Counted from the first letter of the stretch, positions 1-9,854 are shown. The stretch is 64,000 nucleotides of DNA from Alphaproteobacteria bacterium (GCA_009928665.1 SACF01000013.1:29928-93927); one strand, 5' to 3'. Translations and numbers: made by a program. The notes: generated from the letters alone by a model not told the origin.

Positions 1-1903
1 TCTTTTCAGTAAGTTGCCCCCCTTCTTCATAACCTACGTACCCCGGAGGAGCTCCTATCAGACGTGAAACAGCAAATTTTTCCATGTATTCGCTCATGTC
101 AATCCTGACAAGTGCATCCTCGGTATCAAAAAGATACTTTGAAAGAACTTTTGCCAGATGGGTCTTTCCGACTCCGGTAGGACCTAAAAAGATAAATGTT
201 CCAATAGGTTTGTTGGGATCCTTCAATCCGGCTCTGTTGCGACGGATCGCCTTTACAACCTTCTTTATTGCTTCATTCTGTCCGATAACGGATCCCTCAA
301 GTTCGGCCTCCATATGGATCAATCGATCACTTTCATTCTTTGCAATTCGTTGGACAGGGATACCGGTCATCATGGCTACAACTTCTGCTACATTTTCTTC
401 GCCAACAACCTGCCGGTTCAATTTTGCATTCTCTTCCCACTTTTTCTTCTCCCGTTCAAGGCCTTCCTGTAGTTTTCGCTCAGTATCTCTCAGGTCGGCA
501 GCCTCTTCAAACTTCTGGCTGTTGATTGCAGCCATCTTCTTCTTTCGTGTCTCCTCAATTTGATTCTCAATGGTTACAATCTCAGAGGGCACATTTATAT
601 TTGAAATATGCACCCTCGCTCCGGCCTCATCAAGCGCATCAATGGCCTTATCAGGCAGATACCGGTCGGTGATGTATCTGTTGGTCAGAGATACACAGGT
701 TTTAATAGCTTCATCAGTATATTTGACAAGGTGGTGGTCCTCATATTTTTCTTTTATATTATGTAGAATCTCCACGGTTTCTTCAGGCGTCGTCGGATCA
801 ACCAATACCTTCTGGAATCGCCGTTCAAGAGCTCCGTCCTTTTCGATGTATTGACGATATTCATCCAGCGTGGTCGCCCCGATGCACTGTATGTCACCCC
901 GGGCAAGAGCGGGTTTAAACATGTTGGAAGCATCCAGTGATCCGGATGCATTACCTGCTCCAACGATTGTATGAATCTCATCAATGAAAACAATTATATT
1001 GGGATTTTTCTCCAACTCATTCAAAACCGCTTTCATGCGTTCTTCAAATTGACCACGGTATTTCGTACCGGCTACCAGTGAAGCAAGGTCAAGAGAAACA
1101 AGTCGCTTGTTGAATAAAGCCCGTGATACTTTTCTCTGCACAATACGTAAGGCAAGTCCTTCGGCGATAGCAGATTTGCCCACTCCCGGTTCACCAATCA
1201 GAATGGGATTATTCTTTTTCCTTCGGCTCAGGATCTGCGCAATCCTTTGCAACTCCGTTTCGCGGCCGACAATGGGGTCAAGACGGCCTTCTTCGGCAGC
1301 CTTGGTTATATCTCGTCCGAAATTATCAAGGACCGGAGTTTTCGATTTTGAATCCTGGCCTTTTTTCTGATTGGCAGAAAAACCCTTTCCGCCTTCATCC
1401 GACTCCTCATCCTCTTCATCTTTCGGAAGAATGTCCTGCGGTTCAAAATTAACTTCATTGCTGCCACTGGCAAGAATTGATTTTAACTCTTCTTTTACGC
1501 TCCCATAGGTCGCACCATAGGTGGCAAGTGTCTTGGTTACCAGATTGTTCTCATCCTTTAAAATTGCCATCAACAAATGCTCTGTTCCAATCAATTCACT
1601 ATTAAACAGTTTTGCCTCAAGATAGGTGATTTTTAAGGCACGCTCAGCTTGTTTAATCAAAGGAATGTTCTCACCGGAAATTTGAACCTCTTTGTGACTG
1701 GCAACAGCCATTTCAAGTTTTTTCCGGACAACTGACAGTTCAACCCCAAGAATCTTCATAATTCTGATTGCAAGTCCTTCACCTTCACGAATAATCCCCA
1801 GTAATAGATGCTCAAGCCCAATATAATCATTTCCCAGCCGCTGAGCCTCTTCCCGACTATAAATCAAAACATCCTTAACACGTTGTGAGAATTTTGCTTC
1901 CAT
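1..1903 (-). CDS. clpC: ClpC-type Clp/HSP100 ATPase, 3' part cut by window edge
   Basis: Unfoldase that feeds substrates to the ClpP protease in the cytoplasm. The 634 visible residues start at the ATG ending at 1903. They show two Clp N-terminal repeats (about residues 1-145), an acidic linker, and a first AAA+ module with Walker A GEPGVGKS near 238 and Walker B VFIDEIHT near 306. A UVR-like stretch ([10 protein letters not shown], about 460-475) follows, then a second AAA+ module starting with Walker [10 protein letters not shown] near 573. The UVR-type middle region separates ClpC from ClpA and ClpB. The gene is open to the left edge, so the ClpP-binding loop and C-terminus are not visible. 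It is divergent from gyrA across a 264-base gap. ClpS and Aat elsewhere in the window suggest a role in N-degron proteolysis; this link is inferred. Confidence 0.95.
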   Translation of the reverse strand, partial: MEAKFSQRVKDVLIYSREEAQRLGNDYIGLEHLLLGIIREGEGLAIRIMKILGVELSVVRKKLEMAVASHKEVQISGENIPLIKQAERALKITYLEAKLFNSELIGTEHLLMAILKDENNLVTKTLATYGATYGSVKEELKSILASGSNEVNFEPQDILPKDEEDEESDEGGKGFSANQKKGQDSKSKTPVLDNFGRDITKAAEEGRLDPIVGRETELQRIAQILSRRKKNNPILIGEPGVGKSAIAEGLALRIVQRKVSRALFNKRLVSLDLASLVAGTKYRGQFEERMKAVLNELEKNPNIIVFIDEIHTIVGAGNASGSLDASNMFKPALARGDIQCIGATTLDEYRQYIEKDGALERRFQKVLVDPTTPEETVEILHNIKEKYEDHHLVKYTDEAIKTCVSLTNRYITDRYLPDKAIDALDEAGARVHISNINVPSEIVTIENQIEETRKKKMAAINSQKFEEAADLRDTERKLQEGLEREKKKWEENAKLNRQVVGEENVAEVVAMMTGIPVQRIAKNESDRLIHMEAELEGSVIGQNEAIKKVVKAIRRNRAGLKDPNKPIGTFIFLGPTGVGKTHLAKVLSKYLFDTEDALVRIDMSEYMEKFAVSRLIGAPPGYVGYEEGGQLTEK

Positions 1904-1976
1904 AATAATTTCAATAATAAGATGGCATACGACAAAAAGTGAACCATGTTATTTCCGGTAATTCTGTCATGTTTTT

Positions 1977-1984
1977 CAAAAATA
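1977..1984 (-). promoter_or_regulatory. -7 promoter box candidate for clpC
   Basis: Read on the minus strand this is TATTTTTG, an exact match to the Bacteroidota -7 consensus TAnnTTTG, 74 bases upstream of the clpC start. No well-spaced -33 TTTG is visible. It is a single short-motif match in AT-rich DNA. Confidence 0.35.
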
Positions 1985-2167
1985 CAATCCTTATCATCAA
2001 AATGTTGCAGAAATGCCTTTATTTATGAACACTTTCATGTTAGTAAGACCATAAAATTCTCAATAAAAAAGCATGGTTTTCTGCCTGAAATTTCTTACTT
2101 TCGTATGCAGTATTCGGATATTATATCTATCTGATTATTAAACTCATAAATCACAGAAAAAGACAAT

Positions 2168-4678
2168 ATGGAATCGGGTGAAAAGATCATTCAGGTAAAC
2201 ATCGAGAATCAGATGAAAACCGCTTACATTGATTACTCAATGTCGGTTATTGTACAGCGCGCTTTACCTGATGTCAGAGACGGACTAAAACCCGTTCATC
2301 GTCGGGTATTGTACGGTATGTATGAACTCGGCGTCTTATCAAACCGTTCCTATAAAAAATCAGCAAGAATTGTTGGTGAGGTACTGGGTAAATATCACCC
2401 CCATGGCGATACCTCGGTTTATGATGCTATGGCAAGGATGGCTCAGGACTGGAGTTTACGATATCCGTTGGTTGATGGTCAGGGTAATTTCGGCTCTATG
2501 GATGGAGATAATCCTGCAGCCATGCGGTATACAGAAGCCCGTCTACAAAAAATTGCCGAAGAAATGGTTGCCGACATTGAAAAGGACACAGTAGAATTCC
2601 GGAATAATTTCGATGATTCACTACAGGAACCCACCGTCATGCCTTCACGGATACCAAATTTACTGGTTAATGGAGCATCTGGAATTGCAGTGGGAATGGC
2701 AACCAACATGGCTCCTCATAATCTGAGTGAGGTCTCGGATGGAATTATAGCCTATATTGATAATCGGGAAATCACCATTCCAGAGCTCATGAAATTCATA
2801 AAGGCCCCTGATTTCCCAACCGGAGGAATTATTTACGGATATGAAGGAGTTAAAGATGCTTTTGAAACGGGGAGGGGAAGAATTATTTTAAGAGGAGAAA
2901 CAAAAATTGAACAAGATGATCATGGCCGGGAAAAAATAGTTGTCACATCGGTTCCCTACCAGGTAAATAAAGCCGACATGATCAAAAAAACTGCTGATCT
3001 GATCAATGATAAAAAAATTGAAGGAATATCGGATATCCGGGATGAATCAGACCGCAATGGCGTCAGAATCGTATACGAATTAAAACGTGAGGCAATTACC
3101 AATGTAGTTCTCAATAAATTATTTCGATTGACTCCTTTGCAGACCTCTTTCAATGTCAATAACATAGCGCTGGTTAAAGGCCGTCCAATGATGTTAAATC
3201 TAAAGGACATGATTCATCATTATGTGGAGCACCGACATGATGTGATAACACGACGGACCAGATTCGAGCTCGAGGAGGCAGAAAAAAGAGCCCATATTCT
3301 CGAAGGGCTTCTTATTGCACTGGATAATCTGGATGCTGTCATAACGCTCATCCGGGCAAGTGAAACACCCGAGGAGGCAAGGCTGGGCTTGATGAACAAT
3401 TTTGCTCTCACTGAAATACAGGCTAAAGCAATACTTGATATGAGGTTGCAAAGGCTGACCGGTCTTGAACGTGAAAAGATCAAGGAAGAGTACGCTGAAC
3501 TGATGAAACTGATACAACATCTCAAAGAGATTCTCTCAGATGAATCATTGCGGTTGGCTATCGTAAAAGATGAGCTTCGCGAGATCAAGGAAAAGTATGG
3601 AGATGAACCTAAAACCCAAATTGTTTACTCTGCTTCCGATTTCAGAATTGAAGATACCATTGCTGATGAAAATGTAGTAATCACCATCTCCCACATGGGC
3701 TATATCAAGAGGACCCCCCTGACCGAATACAGGCGTCAGAACAGGGGAGGAAGAGGAACAAAAGGAAGTGAGATAAGAGATGAAGATTTTCTTGAACATT
3801 TGTTTATCGCTACCAACCACAATTATCTGTTGCTTTTCACAGAAAAGGGAAAGTGCTTTTGGTTAAGAGTTTTTGAAATTCCGGAAGGCGGAAAGACCTC
3901 TAAAGGTCGCGCTATTCAAAACCTGGTAAATTTGGATGCAGACAATAAAGTCAGGGCAATCATTAATGTTAAAGATTTAAAAGACAATGAGTACGCATCA
4001 TCTAATTTTATCATACTTGCCACTAAAAAAGGAACGATTAAAAAAACCTCACTCGAAGCGTATTCACGACCACGTCAGAATGGTATCAATGCAATCACCA
4101 TCAACGAAGGGGACCAGCTTTTAGAGGCAAGACTGACACAAGGAACCGACGAAGTTGTCCTCGCATTGAAATCAGGAAGAGCAATCAGGTTCAATGAAAA
4201 GACGGTGAGACCAATGGGTCGGAATGCGATCGGCGTGAGAGGTATCACTTTGGCCGGGCCCAATGATGAAGTGATCGGTATGATTTGCATTCCTTTAGAC
4301 CGTAAAGCTGAAGTCTTGGTTGTATCCGAAAACGGGTATGGCAAAAGGTCTGATCTTGATGATTACCGAATCACAAACCGTGGTGGTAAGGGTGTGAAAA
4401 CCCTAAACATCACAGATAAAACAGGTGCTTTAATTGCAATAAATGATGTTACTGATAATGATGATATTATGATCATTAATAAGTCCGGGGTTATTATTCG
4501 GATGGCCGTTTCGGATTTACGGATAATCGGCAGGGCAACTCAGGGAGTCAGGTTGATTAAAATAGATGAAGGCGATGCAATAGCCGCCGTTGCAAAAGTT
4601 GATGTGGAGGTTGGCACAGAAAATGGTGAAGGGGAGGAGTCCCATGAAGAAAGTGATAACACCAACTTAGAAAATTAA
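2168..4678 (+). CDS. gyrA: DNA gyrase subunit A
   Basis: Catalytic subunit of gyrase, the ATP-dependent type IIA topoisomerase that adds negative supercoils. At 836 residues it has the usual length. The winged-helix breakage-reunion domain holds the catalytic tyrosine in [10 protein letters not shown] (Y121). The C-terminal beta-pinwheel carries a GyrA-box-like [10 protein letters not shown] near residue 522, which favours gyrase over ParC. The quinolone-determining stretch reads [10 protein letters not shown]: the position equivalent to E. coli Ser83 is Thr82 and Asp87 is conserved as Asp86. The tail is acidic ([10 protein letters not shown]). The ATG at 2168 begins the conserved start of the protein. 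It stands alone, divergent from clpC. Confidence 0.97.
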   Translation: MESGEKIIQVNIENQMKTAYIDYSMSVIVQRALPDVRDGLKPVHRRVLYGMYELGVLSNRSYKKSARIVGEVLGKYHPHGDTSVYDAMARMAQDWSLRYPLVDGQGNFGSMDGDNPAAMRYTEARLQKIAEEMVADIEKDTVEFRNNFDDSLQEPTVMPSRIPNLLVNGASGIAVGMATNMAPHNLSEVSDGIIAYIDNREITIPELMKFIKAPDFPTGGIIYGYEGVKDAFETGRGRIILRGETKIEQDDHGREKIVVTSVPYQVNKADMIKKTADLINDKKIEGISDIRDESDRNGVRIVYELKREAITNVVLNKLFRLTPLQTSFNVNNIALVKGRPMMLNLKDMIHHYVEHRHDVITRRTRFELEEAEKRAHILEGLLIALDNLDAVITLIRASETPEEARLGLMNNFALTEIQAKAILDMRLQRLTGLEREKIKEEYAELMKLIQHLKEILSDESLRLAIVKDELREIKEKYGDEPKTQIVYSASDFRIEDTIADENVVITISHMGYIKRTPLTEYRRQNRGGRGTKGSEIRDEDFLEHLFIATNHNYLLLFTEKGKCFWLRVFEIPEGGKTSKGRAIQNLVNLDADNKVRAIINVKDLKDNEYASSNFIILATKKGTIKKTSLEAYSRPRQNGINAITINEGDQLLEARLTQGTDEVVLALKSGRAIRFNEKTVRPMGRNAIGVRGITLAGPNDEVIGMICIPLDRKAEVLVVSENGYGKRSDLDDYRITNRGGKGVKTLNITDKTGALIAINDVTDNDDIMIINKSGVIIRMAVSDLRIIGRATQGVRLIKIDEGDAIAAVAKVDVEVGTENGEGEESHEESDNTNLEN

Positions 4679-4713
4679 TTTTATGATACGAATATAAAAT
4701 CAGCGGGCTTGTT

Positions 4714-4721
4714 TATCTTTG
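4714..4721 (+). promoter_or_regulatory. -7 promoter box candidate for the TPR gene
   Basis: TATCTTTG matches the Bacteroidota -7 consensus TAnnTTTG, 49 bases before the ATG at 4771 and just after the gyrA stop. It suggests that the TPR gene has its own promoter. No clear -33 TTTG was seen. Confidence 0.45.
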
Positions 4722-4770
4722 CAGTCTGCAAATCAATTCAATGTAATCATCTATAACAACACACAAACCA

Positions 4771-5955
4771 ATGAAAAAATTTGCTTTATTTCTGTTTTTC
4801 GCGGTCTCAGTTACCCTTGTATTCGGACAGAAGAATGTTCGGCAATCGGCCTCCAACTATCTGAAAGATGGTAAATTAGATAAAGCCATGGAAGCCATAA
4901 ACCAATGTATTCTGGATCCCAGCACCGCCCAGGATGCCAAAGCATGGTTCCTTCGTGGTAATATTTATCTGGAGTTATCAAACACCCAGGATGTCAAATT
5001 TAAGGCACTCGACCCGGACCCACTTACAAAAGCCCTTGAATCCTATAAAAAGGCTGTTGAATTTGATACCAAAAAAGAGTACTATGATGATATTGTTGCC
5101 AAACTGAACTGGCAGCGTAATAATTATTATAATGCTGCGGTGGATAATTACAACAAAAAAATGTTTAAGGACGCAATGATAAATTTTTCGAGAGGGGCAG
5201 AGGTTCTTGAAATGGCAAATGTTCCCGATACGGTATCATTATTGAATGCCGCCACCTGCGCTTCGCTTGCCAATGAGAAAGAAGCAGCAAAGGATCTTTA
5301 TCTTAAATTATTGAAGTTAAATTACAAGTCACCACAAGTATTTATAACCATATCAGATATTTATCGTCAGGATAAAGATTCTGTGAACGCTTTGAAATTT
5401 ATTAAAATGGGGCAGCAGCTGTACCCATCCGATTTTCGTTTGTTTTTGTCTGAGACAAATATTTACTTGACTTTTAACAGGACTGAAAAGGCTTTAGATA
5501 ATCTGAAATTTGCTTTAAAACAGGATTCAACAAATTCCTCCGTTGCTTTTGCCCTTGGAACCATTTATGATAACCTTTCTAATGATACAACGCGTACAAC
5601 TGAGCAACGGGCTGCGTCGTTCGAGAATGCCGTCGACACCTATAAAAATGCAATAAGGCTAAATCCTGATTACTTTGATGCTATTTATAACCTTGGCGCT
5701 ATTTATGTCAATAAAGCTGCTGTGATTGAAGAAGAAGCCAATAAACTTCCACTTGATGCTACTGCAAAATACGAACAACTCAAATCTGAAGCGAATACGC
5801 TGCTTTCAAATGCGTTGCCTTATCTTGAAAAGGCTACCATATTACAACCTACCGATATCAACACGCTGGTAACATTAAAGCAAATTTATGCAAGGACAAA
5901 CCAGAATGATAAAGTGAAGGCTATTCAGGAAAAAATCAATGAACTAAAAAAATAG
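4771..5955 (+). CDS. Exported tetratricopeptide-repeat protein
   Basis: A 394-residue protein with an N-terminal signal peptide (basic MKK, hydrophobic run, VFGQ near residue 19), so it should be exported to the periplasm or membrane. The rest is helical with TPR-like units: a pair near residues 30-110, one near 220-260 (ending ALKQDSTNSS) and one near 300-330 with the TPR-typical AIRLNPDYFDAIYNLG. TPR proteins act as protein-protein scaffolds; the partner cannot be inferred. It follows gyrA by 92 bases but has its own -7-like box and a strong terminator behind it, so it is probably monocistronic. Confidence 0.85.
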   Translation: MKKFALFLFFAVSVTLVFGQKNVRQSASNYLKDGKLDKAMEAINQCILDPSTAQDAKAWFLRGNIYLELSNTQDVKFKALDPDPLTKALESYKKAVEFDTKKEYYDDIVAKLNWQRNNYYNAAVDNYNKKMFKDAMINFSRGAEVLEMANVPDTVSLLNAATCASLANEKEAAKDLYLKLLKLNYKSPQVFITISDIYRQDKDSVNALKFIKMGQQLYPSDFRLFLSETNIYLTFNRTEKALDNLKFALKQDSTNSSVAFALGTIYDNLSNDTTRTTEQRAASFENAVDTYKNAIRLNPDYFDAIYNLGAIYVNKAAVIEEEANKLPLDATAKYEQLKSEANTLLSNALPYLEKATILQPTDINTLVTLKQIYARTNQNDKVKAIQEKINELKK

Positions 5956-5993
5956 TAAAACGTTTTCATTCCCATCGGTAGGAGGTCGAAATC

Positions 5994-6023
5994 AAAGCCA
6001 GGTATTTTTTCCTGGCTTTTTTA
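5994..6023 (+). terminator. Intrinsic terminator after the TPR gene
   Basis: A perfect inverted repeat AAAGCCAGG / CCTGGCTTT with a short T-rich loop is followed by a run of T residues. It lies about 40 bases downstream of the TPR stop and before a convergent gene. Confidence 0.85.
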
Positions 6024-6109
6024 TGATTTTCTTATTTAACATAATATTAATTATAGGAAACAACATCAGCATTTATCCGAGAAAAAGAAAATGAAGTTAT
6101 ACATTAAAA

Positions 6110-7111
6110 TCATTTTAAGGGGAATAAAATAGTTGTTTGCCATTTCATGGTATCCTTTTCTTGATGCGGATCTGTAACATAGATTTCCCAGGGAGTTTCA
6201 ACAGGAATCCTGCCTATTTCTTTTATGTATTGGTCGAGAATGTTATACACGATTCCGGTCTTATCGTAGGAGCCAAAATATTGAGCAGCGACGACATCCT
6301 GCTCTGGGATATTCAGAACCTTAACCCTTCCTGATCCTTTGGATGCATTCTCAACCGGAACCCCAATGTTCATGGTGGATTGTTGGCTGACAGAATCCCA
6401 TTTCAAAAAAATTGCCAATGGTGCCCCGGAAACTTGAATCTGGTGTGTGTTGATATATAAATATATTTCATTATATGCTTTTGACATGATTTCAGGATAT
6501 GTGTCAGGTCCGGCGGAATCTGTCACCACCAAAATAACCTGGGGTGTCAACCGAAATTCTTCAATTTTTGGCCATTTCGAACGTGCTTCTGCAACATATT
6601 TGAGTTTGAGAAGCCCTTTTTCAAAATCCAGTCCCATCATTCTATCCATTAATAGTCCCATGTATCTTGAGACTGGATTATATCCAAGGTCTCCCTGGTC
6701 AGTCCACACCACTTTACAACTGTCGCCGGTACGTTCGATTGATATCCTGCCTTTCGATTTATGAGCGCCATTATTAAAAGCTAAATCGTATTCTACCAAT
6801 TCATTTTCTGTAGTTTCTGTTAAGATCATCTCACCTTGTCCAAACTTTTTTCCACTCCATCTCCATGATGAACCGACCAGCCCTCCGGTACCTTTCAATA
6901 CAAAAACAGCAGTTGAATCAGCCTGTTTGGTCCATGGTACCCACAAGTACCAACGGTAGAAATTGCTGGTCAGTTGATATAAAATTGCTGGGGTTGAATT
7001 CACATACCGAACCCGTTCAACTTTATAACTCTTTGGTAATAAATATGATATTATTACCAAAACAGCAAGGATTCCAAGAATCCAGTATAAAATTTTCAAC
7101 ATTGTTTTCAT
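6110..7111 (-). CDS. Membrane-anchored SRPBCC + GyrI-like effector-binding protein
   Basis: The ATG at 7111 (MKTMLKILYW) is chosen because it places a transmembrane anchor (about residues 5-25, ILGILAVLVIISYLLP) at the start; a longer frame begins at 7162. The protein has 333 residues. The region about 30-165 resembles the SRPBCC/polyketide-cyclase fold (YRWYLWVPWTKQ, then WRWSGKKFGQGEM), and 180-333 resembles the GyrI-like/AraC effector-binding domain (YFGSYDKTG, TPWEIYVTDP). This pairing is common in Bacteroidota and is thought to bind small hydrophobic ligands; the ligand is unknown. No DNA-binding domain is present, so it is not a transcription factor. It is convergent with the TPR gene. 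Confidence 0.75.
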   Translation of the reverse strand: MKTMLKILYWILGILAVLVIISYLLPKSYKVERVRYVNSTPAILYQLTSNFYRWYLWVPWTKQADSTAVFVLKGTGGLVGSSWRWSGKKFGQGEMILTETTENELVEYDLAFNNGAHKSKGRISIERTGDSCKVVWTDQGDLGYNPVSRYMGLLMDRMMGLDFEKGLLKLKYVAEARSKWPKIEEFRLTPQVILVVTDSAGPDTYPEIMSKAYNEIYLYINTHQIQVSGAPLAIFLKWDSVSQQSTMNIGVPVENASKGSGRVKVLNIPEQDVVAAQYFGSYDKTGIVYNILDQYIKEIGRIPVETPWEIYVTDPHQEKDTMKWQTTILFPLK

Positions 7112-7181
7112 ATGGCAAATTTTTATTTGTGTAAAATTAATCCGTATTATGATGAAATGCAAAACAATCGGGAAATAATAC

Positions 7182-7189
7182 TATTTTTG
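7182..7189 (+). promoter_or_regulatory. -7 promoter box candidate for the epimerase gene
   Basis: TATTTTTG matches TAnnTTTG, 21 bases upstream of the ATG at 7211, within the spacing seen at other genes of this window. No -33 element is evident. Confidence 0.45.
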
Positions 7190-7210
7190 CCTTTACTCTA
7201 AAACACTCTG

Positions 7211-8191
7211 ATGAAAATTGCTGTAACAGGCGCCAATGGTCACGTTGGAGTCAATCTTTGCAAAAGATTATTGGAATCAGGACACGAAGTGAATGCCCTG
7301 ATCCATCAAAATGCTGAAAATCTTAAAGATCTTCCGATCCGTCTCTTTCAGGGTGATCTGCTAAAAAAAGAAACTTTGCTCTCCTTTGCAGATGGCTGTG
7401 AGGTCATGTTTCATCTTGCTGCAAGGATTTCCATTACGGGCGACCAAAACAGTTTAGTTACCGAAACCAATGCCACCGGAACAAAGAATATCATTGAAAC
7501 AGTAAAATACTGTAAAATTAAGCGATTGGTACATTTCAGTTCCATTCATGCTTTTTCACAGTCACCTTCAGATGAGGTGCTGGATGAGACCCGTCCATTA
7601 GTTTCTCATAGAGGCTTCTCCTATGATTGTTCTAAAGCAGATGGTGAAAAATCAGTTTTGGAAGCTGTGAAAACCGGAATTGATGCTGTTGTTGTCAGCC
7701 CTACAGCCATCATAGGACCTGAAGATCCCGAACCTTCGCTTGTAGGAAAAGCGGTGATAGACATTTATAATCATAAAATTCCTTCCTTAATACCTGGCGG
7801 TTATGACTGGGTTGATGTCAGAGATGTTGTTACCGGTGCAATATCTGCAATGGAAAATGGCAAAAAAGGTGAAAAGTATTTATTGTCAGGACATTATCAC
7901 AGCTTAAAGGAATTTTCAGCGAGTATTTCGCAGGCAACCGGGCGGAAGACTGTTCAGACTGTAGTCCCTGTATGGCTTGCAAGAGTAGGATTGCCATTTA
8001 CTACACTTTATTCCAGGGTTCTTGGAACTATTCCCTTATACACACATGAGTCATTAACGATTATTACGGAAGGAAGCCGATTGATCAGTCATGCAAAAGC
8101 CAAGAAAGAACTAAATTACCATCCCCGTCCGTTAACGGACACAATTGCTGATCTTTTTGATTGGTTCAAGCAGCAAAAACGAATCATTTAA
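7211..8191 (+). CDS. NAD-dependent epimerase/dehydratase family protein (extended SDR)
   Basis: A 326-residue extended short-chain dehydrogenase/reductase. The Rossmann motif TGANGHVG is at the N-terminus, followed by FHLAARISI. The catalytic triad is S (VHFSSIHAF) with YDCSK near residues 138-142. Sequence flavour is that of dihydroflavonol-4-reductase/3-beta-hydroxysteroid dehydrogenase-like proteins, so it probably reduces or oxidises a hydroxyl/keto group on a lipid or sterol-like substrate. The next gene, 11 bases downstream on the same strand, is a steroid 5-alpha-reductase-like membrane protein, so the two are probably one operon acting on the same lipid. The exact substrate is not readable. 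Confidence 0.85.
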   Translation: MKIAVTGANGHVGVNLCKRLLESGHEVNALIHQNAENLKDLPIRLFQGDLLKKETLLSFADGCEVMFHLAARISITGDQNSLVTETNATGTKNIIETVKYCKIKRLVHFSSIHAFSQSPSDEVLDETRPLVSHRGFSYDCSKADGEKSVLEAVKTGIDAVVVSPTAIIGPEDPEPSLVGKAVIDIYNHKIPSLIPGGYDWVDVRDVVTGAISAMENGKKGEKYLLSGHYHSLKEFSASISQATGRKTVQTVVPVWLARVGLPFTTLYSRVLGTIPLYTHESLTIITEGSRLISHAKAKKELNYHPRPLTDTIADLFDWFKQQKRII

Positions 8192-8202
8192 ATACATACT
8201 GA

Positions 8203-8967
8203 ATGAAAGAATCAACTTTCTATCTGCTCGTGTATCTTTGGATAGCCGTTGCACTGGTTTCATTTCCTTTTATACTCAAAATTGAGGCCCCGTATGGAAG
8301 ACATGCTTCAAAACGATGGGGTGCCATGATTGACAACCGGATCGGATGGATTATCATGGAGTTGCCTGCTTTAATTGTGTTTGCAGGTTTTTATATTTTT
8401 GGAACAGGAGCGCATCCACCCGTTACCTGGGTCTTTTTCGGATTTTGGGTTTTTCATTATATTAACCGTACCCTCATTTTTCCTTTCAGATTAAGGACTA
8501 AAGGAAAAAAAATGCCACTGGCAATAGTTCTCATGGCAATTTTCTTCAACCTCGTAAATGGTTCCATCAATGGATATTTTCTGGGAACAATTGCAAATGA
8601 AGCGAGATATCCCCTGTCATATTTTGGAGATCCCAGATTCATAGCCGGGGTAGTATTTTTTATTTCAGGGTTAGCAATTAACTGGAACTCCGATTTTATT
8701 TTAATTCATTTAAGAAAACCCGGGGAATCAGGCTATGTCATTCCTCAAAAAGGATTGTTCAAATACATCTCCTGCCCGAATCATTTCGGAGAGATCGTTG
8801 AATGGTCAGGATTTGCACTGATGACATGGTGTTCACCGGCAGTAGCTTTTACTATATGGACCATGGTAAACTTACTACCCCGGGCATTGCACCATCACAA
8901 ATGGTATCAGACTACATTTCCGGAATATCCTCCTGAGAGAAAAGCGGTTATCCCGTTTATCCTGTAA
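8203..8967 (+). CDS. 3-oxo-5-alpha-steroid 4-dehydrogenase (SRD5A) family membrane protein
   Basis: A 254-residue polytopic membrane protein. Hydrophobic segments occur at about residues 7-25, 50-68, 75-92, 105-120 and 145-160, plus a C-terminal hydrophobic region. The C-terminal block is typical of the steroid 5-alpha-reductase/isoprenylcysteine methyltransferase superfamily: LFKYISCPNHFGEIVEWSGF, then LPRALHHHKWYQ and a terminal FPEYPPERKAVIPFIL. Family members reduce the C4-C5 double bond of 3-keto steroids with NADPH. Bacterial substrates are mostly unproven. It is coupled to the upstream epimerase-like gene. The reaction is known for the family; its substrate here is inferred. Confidence 0.82.
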   Translation: MKESTFYLLVYLWIAVALVSFPFILKIEAPYGRHASKRWGAMIDNRIGWIIMELPALIVFAGFYIFGTGAHPPVTWVFFGFWVFHYINRTLIFPFRLRTKGKKMPLAIVLMAIFFNLVNGSINGYFLGTIANEARYPLSYFGDPRFIAGVVFFISGLAINWNSDFILIHLRKPGESGYVIPQKGLFKYISCPNHFGEIVEWSGFALMTWCSPAVAFTIWTMVNLLPRALHHHKWYQTTFPEYPPERKAVIPFIL

Positions 8968-9026
8968 TCTGGCGCAGTATAATTTTGTAATCCAGAACCG
9001 ATTTTTGATTTTTCACAAGGTTTTTG

Positions 9027-9412
9027 GATTGAACCTCTTTCAGACCACTATAAAACAACGATGGGAACCTCCTCTGGCCGAAGCTGTTCCCATCCCGCAT
9101 CCAGTCGACCGTAGTCTTCCGGGGCGTCCAAGCTACAGTTATTGTGGGTGATCTTTTCAGTCAGGGTCTCCCCTTTCTGTTCGTTCCGGCTTCCGGTTTG
9201 AAAAATCCTTTCGGATCCATCTCCCTTTCGTCCCCGCTGTGAACTCCCCCGTGTTGTCGGCACCTTTCGGAGCGCGACTTTTCGGGCTTTGCCAGGAGTG
9301 CATGTCGCCTTTCGGTTCCTGCTTTCACCAGCGTGTTTTCCAGCGTCCCTTTTATCTCTCGCTTGAGTGCCCAAATATACTGCAGGCTTTACAGGTAAAG
9401 CAAGTTTCAATC
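9027..9412 (-). ncRNA. Candidate large structured RNA of unrecognised class
   Basis: This segment is clearly GC-richer than its flanks and no plausible protein explains it. On the minus strand its ends pair (GATTGAA at the 5' end, TTCAATC at the 3' end; plus 9406-9412 and 9027-9033). Inside are: a 9-bp perfect stem GATGGGAAC/GTTCCCATC (9060-9068 with 9086-9094); AGGG-GAGA-CCCT (9163-9174); CCGG-AAG-CCGG (9186-9196); ATCC-GAAA-GGAT (9205-9216); two CC-GAAA-GG hairpins (9263-9270, 9308-9315); a longer-range GCGAC/GTCGC pair (9274-9278 with 9304-9308); GCAGG/CCTGC (9318-9322 with 9382-9386); and GCTTTA-CCTG-TAAAGC (9386-9101+300, i.e. 9386-9401). GNRA loops appear only when read on the minus strand, which sets the orientation. 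It lies downstream of clpS. I do not see the conserved cores of RNase P RNA, tmRNA or SRP RNA, nor a group II intron domain V. Confidence 0.6.
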
Positions 9413-9562
9413 TCAGCAGTTACCAACTCCCTTTCAACAAAGGTTTTAAACAAAATGTTAATAAACAAATTTTTTAATATATTTGTTTACAGAACATTAG
9501 AACAATCAATAAGGATTGTGTTAATAAAATGTCAGTAAGTTGTTAATAGGAAAAATTCTTAA

Positions 9563-9835
9563 TTATTCGATTGTTACTGTTAAACCGCGAACGGTCATCT
9601 CTTCGAACAGGGGTTTAATTTCATCATAATCACCGCTTTTAACTGCACATTTTCCCATGTAATGGGCTATGAGTGCGCACTGTTCGGCTTGTATAGGTTC
9701 ATGATTGCAAATTTCGATCAGCGATTGAATTACGAAATCAAACGTATTCACATCATCATTATACAATACCAGATTTTTTTTAATAAGGTCCTTTGTAAAG
9801 GGATGTGATACTGGTCGGTTTTCTTCTGCTGGCAT
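9563..9835 (-). CDS. clpS: ATP-dependent Clp protease adaptor ClpS
   Basis: A 90-residue adaptor that delivers N-degron substrates (N-terminal Leu, Phe, Tyr, Trp) to the ClpA/ClpC-type unfoldase. The substrate-pocket region is clear: LVLYNDDVNTFDFV, and the helix with IAHYMGK, matching the NDD-x-x-T/F and H-Y-x-G-K signatures of ClpS. The length is typical. The ATG at 9835 is preceded 20 bases upstream by a TAACTTTG box. It is divergent from the Nudix gene. Aat (21.8 kb) could create substrates for it, and ClpC (left edge) is its probable partner. Confidence 0.92.
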   Translation of the reverse strand: MPAEENRPVSHPFTKDLIKKNLVLYNDDVNTFDFVIQSLIEICNHEPIQAEQCALIAHYMGKCAVKSGDYDEIKPLFEEMTVRGLTVTIE

Positions 9836-9854
9836 GAGAAAATTTTATTTGCCA

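Noticed and set aside
84..563. Plus-strand frame of 159 codons
   Set aside because: It is antisense to clpC, whose protein is well conserved here.
1946..2134. Plus-strand frame in the clpC/gyrA gap
   Set aside because: No start context or recognisable protein; the gap looks like a divergent promoter region.
9048..9410. A 120-codon minus-strand frame over the GC-rich island
   Set aside because: Composition is odd (many Arg, Lys, Gly, no fold-like pattern) and the DNA is better explained by an RNA with complementary ends and GNRA loops.
9027..9412. Known RNAs: RNase P RNA, tmRNA, SRP RNA, group II intron
   Set aside because: The conserved P4/CR-I GAAAGTCCGG type core, the tRNA-like ends and a domain-V hairpin were not found. 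A degenerate intron cannot be excluded.
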